Below are positions 1 through 9,606 of a stretch of DNA of 52,957 nucleotides, one piece after another. The translations under genes and the position numbers were made by a program. Numbering within the stretch: the first letter of the stretch is position 1; each line of letters begins with the position of its first letter. The notes beneath the pieces were generated by a model. That model was given only the letters and a program-made list of their open reading frames with translations, ran no database searches and had not been told where the DNA came from. This stretch comes from Acetobacter fallax (GTDB taxonomy: Bacteria; Pseudomonadota; Alphaproteobacteria; Acetobacterales; Acetobacteraceae), in contig NZ_WOSX01000022.1 in NCBI RefSeq assembly GCF_011516735.1, positions 1 to 52,957 on the forward strand, in the 5' to 3' direction.

Positions 1-230
1 CGATCCGCGCTCGCCTCCATGGGAAAATGGACGGTCGAAATCATCAGGCGGTTCGATACGGTGAAAGGCTTTCAGATCCTGCCGCGCCGCTGGGTGGTTG
101 AACGGACATTCTCCTGGCTGGGACGGTGCAGGCGGCTCGCCAAAGATTGGGAACAATCCATTGCGTCCTCAACCGCATGGACATTGACAGCAAGGCATTG
201 TCAAGCTTAAAAAACTTTCGAATCGGGCTC
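1..230 (+). mobile_element. 3' end of an IS5-family (IS1031/IS427-type) insertion sequence, truncated by the window edge
   Basis: An open frame enters from the left edge and stops at 210. It carries the C-terminal signature of IS5-family DDE transposases (LPRRWVVERTFSWLGRCRRL, then AKDWEQSIASSTAW). The usual last 20 or so residues are lost: after TAWTL the frame reads only TARHCQA before a stop, while NFRIGL, typical of the family's end, appears in another frame at 212-231, so the tail has a frameshift or small deletion. The likely right terminal repeat is the segment ending CGAATCGGGCTC at 230. It is followed by TTA, which fits the TNA target duplication of the IS1031 group. The protein is probably inactive, but the 5' part lies outside the window. 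Confidence 0.75.
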
Positions 231-233
231 TTA

Positions 234-660
234 ATAAGTCTGCTTCACAAATCTCAACATTGCATAATCGATCAACAGACGAGGATGCGCGGGCCCTTCT
301 GTCCGGAAAATTAACAGGAAGGCCTCAAAATCACACAGCACTGGAGTGTACACCCTGGTGGTCTGTCGATCTGGGTGATATTTATCAGGTTCACGAGATA
401 AGACTATTTAATCGCATGGATGGCTGTTTTGAACGAATGTCAAATTTTGCTATATTTTCATTTGAAGATGGAAAAAATGGACACAGCAATATAAAAAAGA
501 TGACAATAAATTATTTGGTGGTGTGGATGGAAACCCTTTTATATGGGTGAATGACCAAGGGTTTTTTGCGAGGTTGTTGACAATCTGTGTTCTTTCTGAG
601 GAAAATTATTTTCAGCTTGATCAGATTCAGATCTTTGGTGCGGAATTACAGTCTGTTTGA
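234..660 (+). pseudogene. Frameshifted remnant of an F5/8 type C (discoidin-like) domain protein
   Basis: From the IS junction a frame reads KSASQISTLHNRSTDEDARA and continues with CTPWWSVDLGDIYQVHEIRL, the core of a galactose-binding-like F5/8C domain. It breaks at about 476-478: the frame runs DGKN then out of phase, while the +1-shifted frame resumes KWTQQYKKDDNKLFGG and continues through VDGNPFIWV and ENYFQLDQIQIFGAEL to a stop at 658-660. The simplest explanation is one base lost in the A/T run at 472-478. The N-terminal part of the gene is missing because of the IS insertion. Such domains are often appended to secreted or glycan-related proteins; the parent protein cannot be told. The lower GC content than the neighbouring genes suggests acquired DNA. 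Confidence 0.7.
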
Positions 661-719
661 ATTCAGTGTTCTTTTGCCACTAAAAGCCTGTCGTTTCGGG
701 GGCTCCTTGAAATGGCGAG

Positions 720-1192
720 ATGAGCCGCTTTATCCATTTTGGTCGTACACAGCCGTATCTTCTGCCGCCTGATCTGAAGTCAAGGCTTACCGCTGACGTA
801 ACTGGAGACGGTGTTCGCCGACACCGGTTACGTCAGGAGGAAAGTCGTGCGGGACCTACCGAAAAAAGGCGTTGATCCGCTGGTTGCCATTGGACGTCTC
901 TGCACCCGCAGGCCTTACGATTTCCGTCGGCTTCCCAATCCGAAAGAGCCACTCCGGGTCACGGAGCCGCGGAGTCTTGGTGTCTCGCCATGAAGGGAAG
1001 ACTGGAAACCATAAAAGCCGAGACCTCATACAGACTACGCAAACAGACCGTCGGGCCGGTCTTCGGGATCATCAAAACGTCATGGGGTTGAGACGTTTCC
1101 GCCTACGCAGCCTCACAAAAGTTACGACTGAATGGACCCTCGTCATCATGAATCTAAAATGCCAAACCCGACACGCCTTAGAACCTATTTGA
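720..1192 (+). mobile_element. Internally deleted, multiply frameshifted IS1182-type transposase remnant
   Basis: ATG at 720 opens with MSRFIHFGRTQPYLLPPDLK, the N-terminus typical of this transposase family in acetic acid bacteria. After about 24 codons the sequence jumps to the C-terminal catalytic region, so roughly two thirds of the gene is deleted. The C-terminal part is spread over three frames: FADTGY to RRPYDF (frame of 811), RKQTVGPVFGIIKT (frame of 990), and FRRFRLRSLTKVTTEWTL (frame of 872). No intact product is possible. Confidence 0.75.
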
Positions 1193-1345
1193 CGGGACGT
1201 AAAAACCCCGATCACGCCCCCAAAACCCGGGGTAATTCCAAATGGCAATGATCCGGACCATGCTGAAAAAAATTCATTCTGTGAAAAATCATGGGAGAAA
1301 AGTTCGTCTATGCACGACAAAGCAGAGCGGTAGGTTGCTGCTCAT

Positions 1346-3019
1346 TCAGCCTTTTGTCACGAGGACGCGGGGCGATGTGGGAGAGACGGGTTGCTGGCCG
1401 GAGCCGCCAGCGGCTCTTGTATTGGCCGGGTCGTCGGTCCGGTTCCACCAGCCGCCACCGAGGGACTGAAACAGGCCGACAGTATCGGAAAGGCGTGCGG
1501 CGCGGGCTTCGACGAGGTCGAGGCGGGTCTGGAGTGAGGTCGTCTGGATGGTCAGCATGGCGATCTGGCTCAGAGCGCCGAGCCGGGTTTCAGCTTGTGA
1601 GATGGTGGCAGACCGGCTGGCCTGGGTGGCGGCTTCACTGGCCTGGGTCAGGGCATCAGCGTCATTATGGATGGCGTTGAGACTGTCGGCGACATCCTGA
1701 ACAGCACCGGAGATGGTGGCACGATACTGGGCGGCGGCCTGATCGTAGCGCAGGCGGGCACCTTTTTCCTGATGCTGCAACTGGAAGCCATCGAACAGAG
1801 GCTGAGTGATCATGGCGCCCAGGGTCCACTGACCGTAACCGGGTACGGCCATCTGCGCGATGGTCGCGGCAGCGAAGCCGGGGGAGAAACCGAGCTGGAC
1901 GTTGGGCAGACGGTTGGCGATGGCGACGCCGACCTGTGCGCAGGCAGCGTGGAAATATTCTTCCGCTGTGCGGATATCAGGACGCTGGTCAATGAGCTGC
2001 GCGGGAAGGCTGACGGGGAGATTTGCCGGCAGACTAAAGCGGGCGAGCTCGAACTCCGGAGTTGGCGTGTCGGGCATATCGTTGGCCAGAGCGGCGATTT
2101 CGTCGTGCAGGGTGGCGAGCGTCTGCCGGAGCGGAGGCATGGTGGCTTTTGTCTGGGCGAGCAGGGTGCGCTGCATGGCGACGTCGTTGCCAGAGACATT
2201 CCCAAGAGTCTGCTGGGCGAGAGTCGATTTCAGGATGCGTTCCTGGTCGGCGATCATCTCCTGCGTGGTGCGGATCTGCTCGCGGACCATGGCATAGGCG
2301 ATGGCGGCGTTGACGACGGAACTGGTGAGGGTGAGCCAGGCGGCTTCGAGCTGGTATTTCTGCGCGTCACGCTGGGCTTTTGCGGATTCGACCTGCCGCC
2401 TGACGCCGCCCCAGAGATCGGGGGAATAGGAAATATTCAGCTGGGCCGTGTGGATTGTATAGTTCCAGTTATTGGCCATGGGCACGTTTGAATAGGCGCG
2501 CGAAGTCTTGAAGCGGGCGGGGTTGTACATGCCGCTGACTGAAGGGTAGAGCGCGCTTTCGCTGGCTTTTTTATCCTGCTGCGAAGCGAAAAGGGCCCTG
2601 GTGGCGGCTTCCAGGGTCGGGCTGCGTGCGAGGACGTGGCGGACGAGCTGGTCGAGTTCCGGGTAATGGAACAGGGTCCACCAGTCGGCAGGAATGTTGG
2701 CGCCAGACGTGAAGGTCTGGGTGTCGCCCTGGAGCCGTTCAGGAACCGTGCTGGTGGCGGATTTGATGCCGCCCTGAACATACTGGCTTTGCGGGGCAGC
2801 AGGACGGTGAAAGTTGGGACCTACAGCGCAGGCCGAAAGCAGGGTTGTGGCGAGAAGAACGGTGACGGTCTTCCTGGTGCTGTCCGGACCCGGCAGGGTC
2901 CGTGAGTTCTCTGAGCCTGCGTTGTTGATGACAAACGGGTTTCCTGAGGTCCGCGCCCTCTGACAGGTCTCAGGGGAGAGCCCTGAGGTCTTCACGACTC
3001 TCCTGCCCTTATCAGTCAT
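1346..3019 (-). CDS. Outer-membrane efflux lipoprotein (NodT/TolC family) of an RND system
   Basis: Outer-membrane channel component that would connect the RND pump encoded just upstream to the cell exterior. The protein has a lipobox (LLSAC, Cys about residue 64) followed by AVGPNFHRPAAP, the standard N-terminus of mature NodT-type factors, then two outer-membrane-efflux repeats; QRPDIRTAEE lies at the start of the second. The frame opens at an ATG overlapping the stop of the pump gene by 8 bases, which suggests translational coupling. That start leaves about 45 residues before the signal peptide, unusual for this family. No ATG or GTG lies closer to the lipobox, so the true start or an upstream sequence change is unresolved. 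Last gene of a three-gene operon. Confidence 0.88.
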   Translation of the reverse strand: MTDKGRRVVKTSGLSPETCQRARTSGNPFVINNAGSENSRTLPGPDSTRKTVTVLLATTLLSACAVGPNFHRPAAPQSQYVQGGIKSATSTVPERLQGDTQTFTSGANIPADWWTLFHYPELDQLVRHVLARSPTLEAATRALFASQQDKKASESALYPSVSGMYNPARFKTSRAYSNVPMANNWNYTIHTAQLNISYSPDLWGGVRRQVESAKAQRDAQKYQLEAAWLTLTSSVVNAAIAYAMVREQIRTTQEMIADQERILKSTLAQQTLGNVSGNDVAMQRTLLAQTKATMPPLRQTLATLHDEIAALANDMPDTPTPEFELARFSLPANLPVSLPAQLIDQRPDIRTAEEYFHAACAQVGVAIANRLPNVQLGFSPGFAAATIAQMAVPGYGQWTLGAMITQPLFDGFQLQHQEKGARLRYDQAAAQYRATISGAVQDVADSLNAIHNDADALTQASEAATQASRSATISQAETRLGALSQIAMLTIQTTSLQTRLDLVEARAARLSDTVGLFQSLGGGWWNRTDDPANTRAAGGSGQQPVSPTSPRVLVTKG

Positions 3020-6000
3020 CCCCGCCGTCTCCTGCTGATACTTTGTTCTGTTTACGGGTATCGCGTTTTTCGACCCAGGCTTCGAGTTCAGCGTAGTACG
3101 TGGGCAGGATGAACAGGGTGAGAACTGTGGCGATCCCGAGACCGCCGACGACGACTGTTGCGAGACCGCGCTGAACGTCGGTTCCGATTCCGGTGGCGAT
3201 GGCGGCGGGGAGCATACCGACTGAGGCGACGGTGGCAGTCATGAGGACGGGGCGGAAGCGTTCTCCGGCTCCTTCGAGAACGGCGTCACGCAGGGCCATG
3301 CCACCGGAACGGAGACGGTTGATGTTGGAGACCATGATGATGCCGTTCTGAATGGCGACGCCGAACAGGGCGATGAATCCAACGGTGGTGGCGACGTTGA
3401 GAGTCTCGCCGCGAACATGCAGGGCGATGAGACCACCGAGCGTTGCGAGGGGCACGACGGCCAGCACAAGCAGGGCCTGACGAAAAAGGCGGAATTCGGC
3501 GAAGAGCAGGACAAGCATGACGGCGAACATGATGGCCAGCGCGATGGTGAGACGGGCCTGGGCGCGCTGCTCCTGCTGGAAGGTTCCAGCCCATTCGAGG
3601 CGGTATTTCGATGTGTCGAAATGGACGAAACGATCGATGTGGGCCTGGGCGTCCGGCAGATATTGCGACAGGGCGCGACTACCATTGTTCACGCGAATGG
3701 TGATCTGACGGTGGTTGTATTCATGCGAGATATTGGACTGTCCGGTTTCCAGCCCGATTTTCGCCAGGGCTTCCAGGGGGATCTGAGCTCCGGAGGTGCC
3801 GGTCAGCGGCAGATGGGCGAGCAACTGGAGGTTCTGCGTTTCATTTTTCTGGAAACGGACCGTCATGTTGTAGGTGCGGTCACCGATATAAAGCTGCGAG
3901 ACGGGAGCATCGCCGATACCGTTCTGGACGACGTTCATGATGTCTGAGACGTTGACGCCGTAACGGGCCATGGCGGAACGCCTGGCGGCGATGGCCAGTT
4001 CCGGGATTTCCGGTCCCTGGAAAATGGAGGCATCCGTTGTGCCGGGAACAGTTTTGAGGATGCGGGTGATCTCTTCGCCGATGCGGCGCATTTCGCGGAA
4101 GTCATCGCCATAAACGCGCAGGACAAGTGGCGAATGCGCACCGCCGACAAGGTCGTTCATGCCATCTTCGATGGGCTGGCTGATATCAAAGCTGATGCCG
4201 GGGATTGTATGCAGACGCTCACGAAGTTTGTGTTCGAACTGCGCCTTGGTCTCGCCTTTGGGCCAGGTGTTGTACGGCTTCAGGCCGACGGGCATTTCGA
4301 TATGGGACGGGGTCCAGGGATCGGTTCCGGAATCGTTGCGGCCAAGCTGGGTTATGGCATAGGAAATTTCCGGAAAAGAGCGAACGGCCTTGCGGACGTC
4401 ACTGGCCATCTGACTGGCCTTGTCGAGTGAGATTCCGGAAGGAAGTTCGACCTGGAGCCAGAGGGCGCCTTCGTCGAGTTCAGGCAGGAATTCGCGGCCG
4501 ACGGTCATGCCCAGGATGAGGACGACAGCGAAGGCAATGCCACCACCGGCATAGGCCAGCAGGGGACGGTCAACGAAATGACCGAGCCAGTGACGGTACT
4601 GGTTGTGAAGCCATTCCAGCGGCTTGTTATGGAACAGGCGATGCGGGTTTCGCATGGCGAGCCAGGCAAGCGATGGCGTCAGCGTTGTGGCGCTCAGCAG
4701 GGCCCCGAACAGAGCGAAGCTGACGGTATAGGCCATGGGGCGGAAGAGTTTCCCTTCCGAGCCTTCAAAAGCGAAGAGCGGGCTGTAGGCCACGATGATG
4801 ATGAGCGTGGAAAAGAGGATCGAGCGGCCTATATGGTTGGTGACGCTGAGGACGTCCTTCAGCTCGATCACCTCGGTCGGGCGTTCCTCGCGAATGCGGA
4901 GGATGGCTTCGGTGATGACGATGGCGCCGTCAACGACGACGCCGAAATCGATGGCGCCGAGAGAGAACAGGTTCGCCGGCATGCCGAGGGCGTTCATGAC
5001 GACGAACACGAAAGCCAGGGCCAGCGGAATGGTAACGGCGGCGACGAGAGCGCTGCGGGGGCTGCCAAGGAAAATGAGCAGGACCAGGATGACGAGACCG
5101 ACCCCCTTGAATACGGTGTCCATCACCTTGTCGGTGGTGGCGTTCACAAGGGTATCGCGATCGATATAGGGAACGATTTTCACGCCCAGAGGGTCGAGCT
5201 GTTTTTGCAGGAGGGCGACCTGCTGGTGGACATTTTTCAGCACTAGCGAAGCATTCTGGCCGGTGAGCATGGTGACGATCCCCTCAATGGTATCGGGGTT
5301 GCCGTCCTTGCCGAGGATGCCTTCACGGACCTGATGTCCGAGCTGGAGCTGACCGAGGTCACGCAGCTGAACGGGGACGCCGTGGTGCTGCGTGACGGAA
5401 ATGCTGGCCATGTCGTCAAGATTGCGCACCAGCCCGTTGCCACGGACGATATAAGACTGATCGCCACGTGTGATGCGTCCGCCACCGGCATTGGCGTTGT
5501 TGTTCTGAATGGCGGTCAGGACGTCATTGAGGCCGACATTGTAGCGCTGGAGAGCTCCGGGGTTGAGGACGAGCTGGTACTCTTTGGTGAAACCGCCAAA
5601 ATTGTTGACGGCGGCGATGCCGGGGATCTGCAGCAGGCCGGGCATGACGATCCAGCGCTGGATTTCCGAGAGCTGCATGAGGTTGGCGCGGTCAGATTCC
5701 AGCGTATAGCGGTAGATTTCGCCGGACGGTCCGGTGACGGGACCAAGGCCAGGCGTGGCGCCATAAGGCACGGTGACCTGGGCGAGCTGTTCCGTAACGC
5801 GCTGACGGGCGAAATAGACATCCGTGCCGTCTTTGAAGATCAGCGTGATGAGGGACAGACCGAAGGTGCTGGACGAGCGGGTATCAACCAGTCCCGGAGT
5901 GCTGGCGAGCTGGCGTTCGAGCGGGACAGTGATCTGTTGTTCGATTTCCTCGGCGGCGAGGCCTGGCACCTGGGTCGTCACCTGTACAGTGACGGCGGAG

Positions 6001-6125
6001 AGGTCCGGATAGGCTTCGATGGCGATGCTGCGCCAGGAGAAGATACCCCAGATGGCCAGAAGGATAGCGCCGAGGAAGACGATGCGGCGCTGACGCAGGC
6101 AGCCTGCGATGATTTTATTAATCAT
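3012..6125 (-). CDS. czcA: CzcA/CusA-type heavy-metal efflux RND permease
   Basis: Inner-membrane proton-driven pump of a tripartite metal exporter, 1037 residues, the usual length. It begins with a helix typical of the family (FLGAILLAIWGIFSWRSIAI) followed by EAYPDLSAVTVQVTTQ. Transmembrane helix 4 carries DFGVVVDGAIVITEA, containing the D, D and E of the HME-RND DFGxxxDGAxxxxE motif, which favours export of divalent cations (Co, Zn, Cd, Ni) over Cu/Ag. The CusA methionine relay was not apparent. The start overlaps the adaptor stop by 8 bases (ATGATTAA), and the end overlaps the outer-membrane factor. No regulator gene (CzcRS or MerR type) is adjacent in the window. The exact metal is not known. 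Confidence 0.93.
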   Translation of the reverse strand: MINKIIAGCLRQRRIVFLGAILLAIWGIFSWRSIAIEAYPDLSAVTVQVTTQVPGLAAEEIEQQITVPLERQLASTPGLVDTRSSSTFGLSLITLIFKDGTDVYFARQRVTEQLAQVTVPYGATPGLGPVTGPSGEIYRYTLESDRANLMQLSEIQRWIVMPGLLQIPGIAAVNNFGGFTKEYQLVLNPGALQRYNVGLNDVLTAIQNNNANAGGGRITRGDQSYIVRGNGLVRNLDDMASISVTQHHGVPVQLRDLGQLQLGHQVREGILGKDGNPDTIEGIVTMLTGQNASLVLKNVHQQVALLQKQLDPLGVKIVPYIDRDTLVNATTDKVMDTVFKGVGLVILVLLIFLGSPRSALVAAVTIPLALAFVFVVMNALGMPANLFSLGAIDFGVVVDGAIVITEAILRIREERPTEVIELKDVLSVTNHIGRSILFSTLIIIVAYSPLFAFEGSEGKLFRPMAYTVSFALFGALLSATTLTPSLAWLAMRNPHRLFHNKPLEWLHNQYRHWLGHFVDRPLLAYAGGGIAFAVVLILGMTVGREFLPELDEGALWLQVELPSGISLDKASQMASDVRKAVRSFPEISYAITQLGRNDSGTDPWTPSHIEMPVGLKPYNTWPKGETKAQFEHKLRERLHTIPGISFDISQPIEDGMNDLVGGAHSPLVLRVYGDDFREMRRIGEEITRILKTVPGTTDASIFQGPEIPELAIAARRSAMARYGVNVSDIMNVVQNGIGDAPVSQLYIGDRTYNMTVRFQKNETQNLQLLAHLPLTGTSGAQIPLEALAKIGLETGQSNISHEYNHRQITIRVNNGSRALSQYLPDAQAHIDRFVHFDTSKYRLEWAGTFQQEQRAQARLTIALAIMFAVMLVLLFAEFRLFRQALLVLAVVPLATLGGLIALHVRGETLNVATTVGFIALFGVAIQNGIIMVSNINRLRSGGMALRDAVLEGAGERFRPVLMTATVASVGMLPAAIATGIGTDVQRGLATVVVGGLGIATVLTLFILPTYYAELEAWVEKRDTRKQNKVSAGDGGDD

Positions 6126-7236
6126 CGTTAAGCAGAATGGCGCCTGAGGTCACGATCTGTTCGCCGGGTGTGAGGCCGGAGAGGACGCGGCAGTTATCCC
6201 CGTCATCGTAAATGATCTGCACCGCGCGTCTCTCGAAGGTGTGCGGACGGACCTGCACGAAAACTGTGACGGCATCGTTGTTCATCAGCAGGGCGGATTG
6301 CGGGACGGAAAGAGTTGCGGGTTCCGGCTCCATAATGGTCATGCTGGCGTACATGTTCGGGTGAAGCTTGCCGTCCAGATTGGGGAGAATGACTCGGACA
6401 TGCAGGACCTGCGCATCGGGCTGCATGATGGGCGTGATGCCGGACACGGTGGAGTGGAAGATTTTGTCCGGGAAAGCCGGCATGGAAAGGTTGACCGGCT
6501 GACCAAGGGCGAGGCCGGCGATATCGCGTTCGGGAACATCGGCTACAGCCCAGACCTCATCAATGCTGGTGACGACGATGAGCGGCTGGGTGATGTCTGT
6601 GATGTTCATGCCAGCGGTGGCGTTGACGGCGCTGACATCTCCTTCGATGGGAGATTTGAGGGTCATAACGCCGCTGTCTGTCGTGCTGGCGGAGAGATAA
6701 TCCAGTTTTGTCTGGGCGCGATCTTCCTCGGCACCGGCCTCCGTGAGCGCTGTTCTGGCTGCTTCAAGATCTCTGGTTGTGCCTCCGCCTGCCGCGAGAA
6801 CGCCCTGGGTGCGATTGAACGTACGGCGGGCGAGATCGAGATCGGCGCGGGCCTTGATTTCGTCGGCGGTGGCCTGGGCGACATCGGCGGAGAGGATGTG
6901 GGCCAGTTCATCGCCAACCTGAACGTGATCGCCGATTTTCACCGTCATATCGATGATGCGGCCTGTAGCGGGCGGGAGGACTGTGACGTTTCGCGAAGGT
7001 TCCGCGACGATGGTTCCGGGTGACGTGGTGCCCCGGTTCCACTGACTGACACTGACGGCGCTGACGGTGAGGCGCTTGTCGACGGATGAGCCAGGCTGGA
7101 CGACCAGCTGGCCGTTGGGCCGATGCTGCACGTCCGGAATGGTTTCGGCTGCATTGCCGGTTTTTTCAGCTGCACGCGCCGGGAACACCGCCGGAAGGAT
7201 CAGAGCGCCCAGCATCGCCACAGCAAACCGGGTCAC
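6118..7236 (-). CDS. czcB: CzcB-like periplasmic adaptor (membrane fusion protein) of the metal RND system
   Basis: Adaptor linking the RND pump to the outer-membrane channel. Visible are a barrel-sandwich/lipoyl half (VLPPATGRIIDMTVKIGDHV), an alpha-helical hairpin (KARADLDLARRTFNRTQGVL), the second lipoyl half (LKSPIEGDVSAVNATAGMNI) and the beta-barrel and membrane-proximal domains typical of CzcB. The open frame extends upstream to 7530 without an ATG. The GTG at 7236 is chosen because it places a clean signal peptide (TRFAVAMLGALILPAVFPARA) at the N-terminus; GTG at 7338 and ATG at 7215 are alternatives. First gene of the operon. Confidence 0.85.
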   Translation of the reverse strand: MTRFAVAMLGALILPAVFPARAAEKTGNAAETIPDVQHRPNGQLVVQPGSSVDKRLTVSAVSVSQWNRGTTSPGTIVAEPSRNVTVLPPATGRIIDMTVKIGDHVQVGDELAHILSADVAQATADEIKARADLDLARRTFNRTQGVLAAGGGTTRDLEAARTALTEAGAEEDRAQTKLDYLSASTTDSGVMTLKSPIEGDVSAVNATAGMNITDITQPLIVVTSIDEVWAVADVPERDIAGLALGQPVNLSMPAFPDKIFHSTVSGITPIMQPDAQVLHVRVILPNLDGKLHPNMYASMTIMEPEPATLSVPQSALLMNNDAVTVFVQVRPHTFERRAVQIIYDDGDNCRVLSGLTPGEQIVTSGAILLNDD

Positions 7237-7718
7237 AGGCCTGAGCCCGGTGGTGGTCGCGGAGGATGTTTGCAGGCCGTAACGGATTGTGAGCAGGATT
7301 TTTCCGACAGGCGCCGGAATTCGGGAACGGTTACCCACGGGCAGGCATACACTCTGTATTATCAGAGAAGTCGTCGGATTCGGGATCAGGCAATATGCAC
7401 CGTCATCATGAAGAGAATGTGGCAACCCGCCTGTTTCCTTTGGTGGGCGCGGAAAGGTGCGACAGGCCGGACTGGCCTTTCGCCGCGCGTGAAAGCCTCT
7501 GCACGTAAAACACCAGGCCACTCTCTGCAACGGGCGCAGGGCGGGTTTTCGGACAATCCAGGCACTCCTTATTTGAAATTTTCATGTCTTTCCTGTCTGC
7601 GGCGTCTTCCCGCATCGTTCGCCCTCTTTCTGCTCTGGCGCAGTTGTGACCTGCCATGACAGAGATCGGAACCGGCTGCGCGTCCGCAGACCGTGGACAG
7701 AGCGACAAAAACAGGTGA
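7237..7718. other. Divergent intergenic region between the metal-efflux operon and the MFS gene
   Basis: No convincing gene. The region must hold promoters for the leftward RND operon and the rightward exporter gene. On the minus strand TGATAATAC near 7355-7365 resembles a -10 element. Open frames here have the character of chance frames in GC-rich DNA. No clear palindromic operator was seen. Confidence 0.4.
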
Positions 7719-8999
7719 ATGACCGCCTTTCCTTTTCCGCCTTTTATGACAGGTCGAGACATGTCGCCCGCGCTTGCGCTTCAGACGATTCAGGCCACGG
7801 GTCGTCTGCCGTTTTATCTGATTGTGCTGCTTGGGCTGATCACGGCGATCGGACCGGTTTCGACCGATATGTATCTGCCGGCGTTTCCCCGGCTGGATCA
7901 TGATCTGGGAGGAGGGCCCGGATCGGCGCAGTTTACGCTGGCCACATGGTTCGCCGGCCTGGCGGTGGGGCAGTTTTCCTGCGGGCCGCTTTCGGACAGG
8001 TTTGGGCGTCGCGCACCGCTGCTGGCCGGGATGGCGATTTATACGCTGGCATCCGTGGGCTGTGCGATGACGGCGGATTACCGGGCGTTCTGTCTGTTTC
8101 GTTTTCTGGCGGCACTCGGCGGCTCGGCGGGCAGTGTGGTGCCGCGGGCATTTATTCGCGATATTGCAACCGGTCGCGAAGGCGCGAAGATCATGACGCA
8201 GCTGACGCTGATCTTTGGCGTGGCGCCGATCCTGGCACCATCGCTGGGCGGACTGGTTCTGGCTGTCGGGTCCTGGCGCTGGATTTTCTGGATTGCGGTG
8301 CTTTACGGCATCCTGGCGATTACGACGATCTGGTTTCTGTTGCCGGACACATTGCCGGTGTCCCGGCGTCTGCGACTGCCTCCGGTGGCAATTCTGGCAC
8401 GCTATGTGACGATCATGCGGGAGCCGCACTTTGTTCTGAACGCGATGATCGCGAGTGCCGGCACGTTCGTGATGTTTGCCTATCTGGGTGGGTCGCCGGT
8501 TGTTTTTGAGCATCTGATCGGTTTCACGCCTCAGCAATATGCGCTGTTCTTCGGAGCAAACGCAGCGGTGTTCATTGCCTCGAACCAGGTGAGCGGGCGC
8601 CTGGTGCATCGGGTGCGGCTGGAAACCCTGATGCAGTGGGGCATCGTGGGCACGGCGCTGACGGCGGGGCTGTTCGTGCTGCTGACTGCGACGGGTGTGG
8701 CGACACCGGCGCATCCGGTGCTGATCGGGGTGCTGATTATGGGCGTGAACGCGGCACTTGGCTTTGTTGGAGCAAATGCGACGGTTCTGGCGTTTCATCA
8801 TCATGGCGCTCATGCCGGGAGTGCGTCGGCGCTGCTGGGGACAATGCAGTTCAGTATCGGGGCGGTGAGTGGCATTCTGATGGGGTTCATGCCGACGAAC
8901 TCCGTGGTTCCGATGGCGTGCGTGATGGCGCTGGGGCCGGTGATGATGCTTATGGCGAATACGTTGCGGCGTCGGTGGTGTGCGGAGGTTACGGAGTGA
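7719..8999 (+). CDS. Bcr/CflA-family MFS drug exporter
   Basis: Twelve-helix major-facilitator exporter of about 426 residues. The first helix ends with TDMYLPAFP, the hallmark of the Bcr/CflA (DHA1) subfamily, and the loop between helices 2 and 3 carries GPLSDRFGRRAPLL, the MFS motif A. Substrates of relatives include bicyclomycin, chloramphenicol and sulfonamides; the substrate here is unknown. ATGs at 7746 and 7761 are alternative starts, the last with AGG about 9 bases upstream. Its stop overlaps the start of the next gene (TGATG), so the two are probably co-translated. Confidence 0.9.
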   Translation: MTAFPFPPFMTGRDMSPALALQTIQATGRLPFYLIVLLGLITAIGPVSTDMYLPAFPRLDHDLGGGPGSAQFTLATWFAGLAVGQFSCGPLSDRFGRRAPLLAGMAIYTLASVGCAMTADYRAFCLFRFLAALGGSAGSVVPRAFIRDIATGREGAKIMTQLTLIFGVAPILAPSLGGLVLAVGSWRWIFWIAVLYGILAITTIWFLLPDTLPVSRRLRLPPVAILARYVTIMREPHFVLNAMIASAGTFVMFAYLGGSPVVFEHLIGFTPQQYALFFGANAAVFIASNQVSGRLVHRVRLETLMQWGIVGTALTAGLFVLLTATGVATPAHPVLIGVLIMGVNAALGFVGANATVLAFHHHGAHAGSASALLGTMQFSIGAVSGILMGFMPTNSVVPMACVMALGPVMMLMANTLRRRWCAEVTE

Positions 9000-9295
9000 T
9001 GACCGAAAGCGTGCAGGAGGACAGCGGGCCACGGGTGTCGATCCGGTACTGCACGCAGTGCAACTGGCTGCTGCGATCCGGCTGGATGGCACAGGAACTG
9101 CTTTCGACGTTCGGCCAGGCGCTGGGTGAGGTGGCGCTGATTCCCGGTGTGGGCGGGGTTTTTGAGATCCGGGTCGGGGATGTTCTGGTCTGGGAGAGGA
9201 AGCGGGATGGTGGATTTCCGGGACCGAAGGAACTGAAGCAGCGGGTCAGGGATGTGATTGAGCCCGGGCGCGATCTGGGGCATGTCGACCGGTAG
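8999..9295 (+). CDS. SelT/SelW/SelH (Rdx) family redox-like protein
   Basis: A 98-residue protein with the Rdx-family start VSIRYCTQCNWLLRSGWMAQ: a beta strand, a CxxC motif (CTQC) and a helix with a conserved Trp. This is followed by the region around GVGGVFEIRVGDVLVWERK and the C-terminal FPGPKELKQRVRDVIEPGRD that closes the fold. Eukaryotic relatives are thioredoxin-like selenoproteins; bacterial ones use Cys and their partners are mostly unknown. It starts within the stop codon of the MFS gene, so expression is coupled, but no functional link is established. Confidence 0.85.
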   Translation: MTESVQEDSGPRVSIRYCTQCNWLLRSGWMAQELLSTFGQALGEVALIPGVGGVFEIRVGDVLVWERKRDGGFPGPKELKQRVRDVIEPGRDLGHVDR

Positions 9296-9606
9296 AAGGT
9301 TTCCAGACAGGCGCGCCTTCACAGCGGGAGCGTTTCAGGACACGGCTCTCAGTAATCCCGTTTTCGATATGCCTTCAGATATGTTTTTACAGGCCCCGTC
9401 GCGCATTCTGTGACGTTATGGCCGGATTGTTTCGTGATGCCTGATAATCTGTTTTTGCCACATGGGCTTATTTGTGGTTTGAACAGGGCTGTGTCGATTT
9501 CAGCGTTTTTATGAACCGGCATTGAAACGACGAGGTCGGGGGTCTGCTTTCCGGTTGCTCCCGACGATCAGTGCCGGCTTCCACTGCAAGGGATCTGCGG
9601 ATCATC
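9296..9606. other. Intergenic region upstream of the GH39 gene
   Basis: About 310 bases without a recognisable gene. The GTG at 9571 would extend the glycosidase by 12 residues ahead of its signal peptide and is considered less likely than the ATG at 9607. No terminator or operator was identified with confidence. Confidence 0.35.

Noticed and set aside
7395..7505. Small plus-strand frame (MHRHHEENVATRLFPLVGAE)
   Set aside because: No ribosome binding site, overlaps the likely promoter of the efflux operon, no family resemblance.
7569..9092. 507-codon open frame on the minus strand opposite the MFS gene
   Set aside because: Very rich in Arg, His and Gln, no recognisable domain, and fully antisense to a well-supported transporter and the SelW-like gene.
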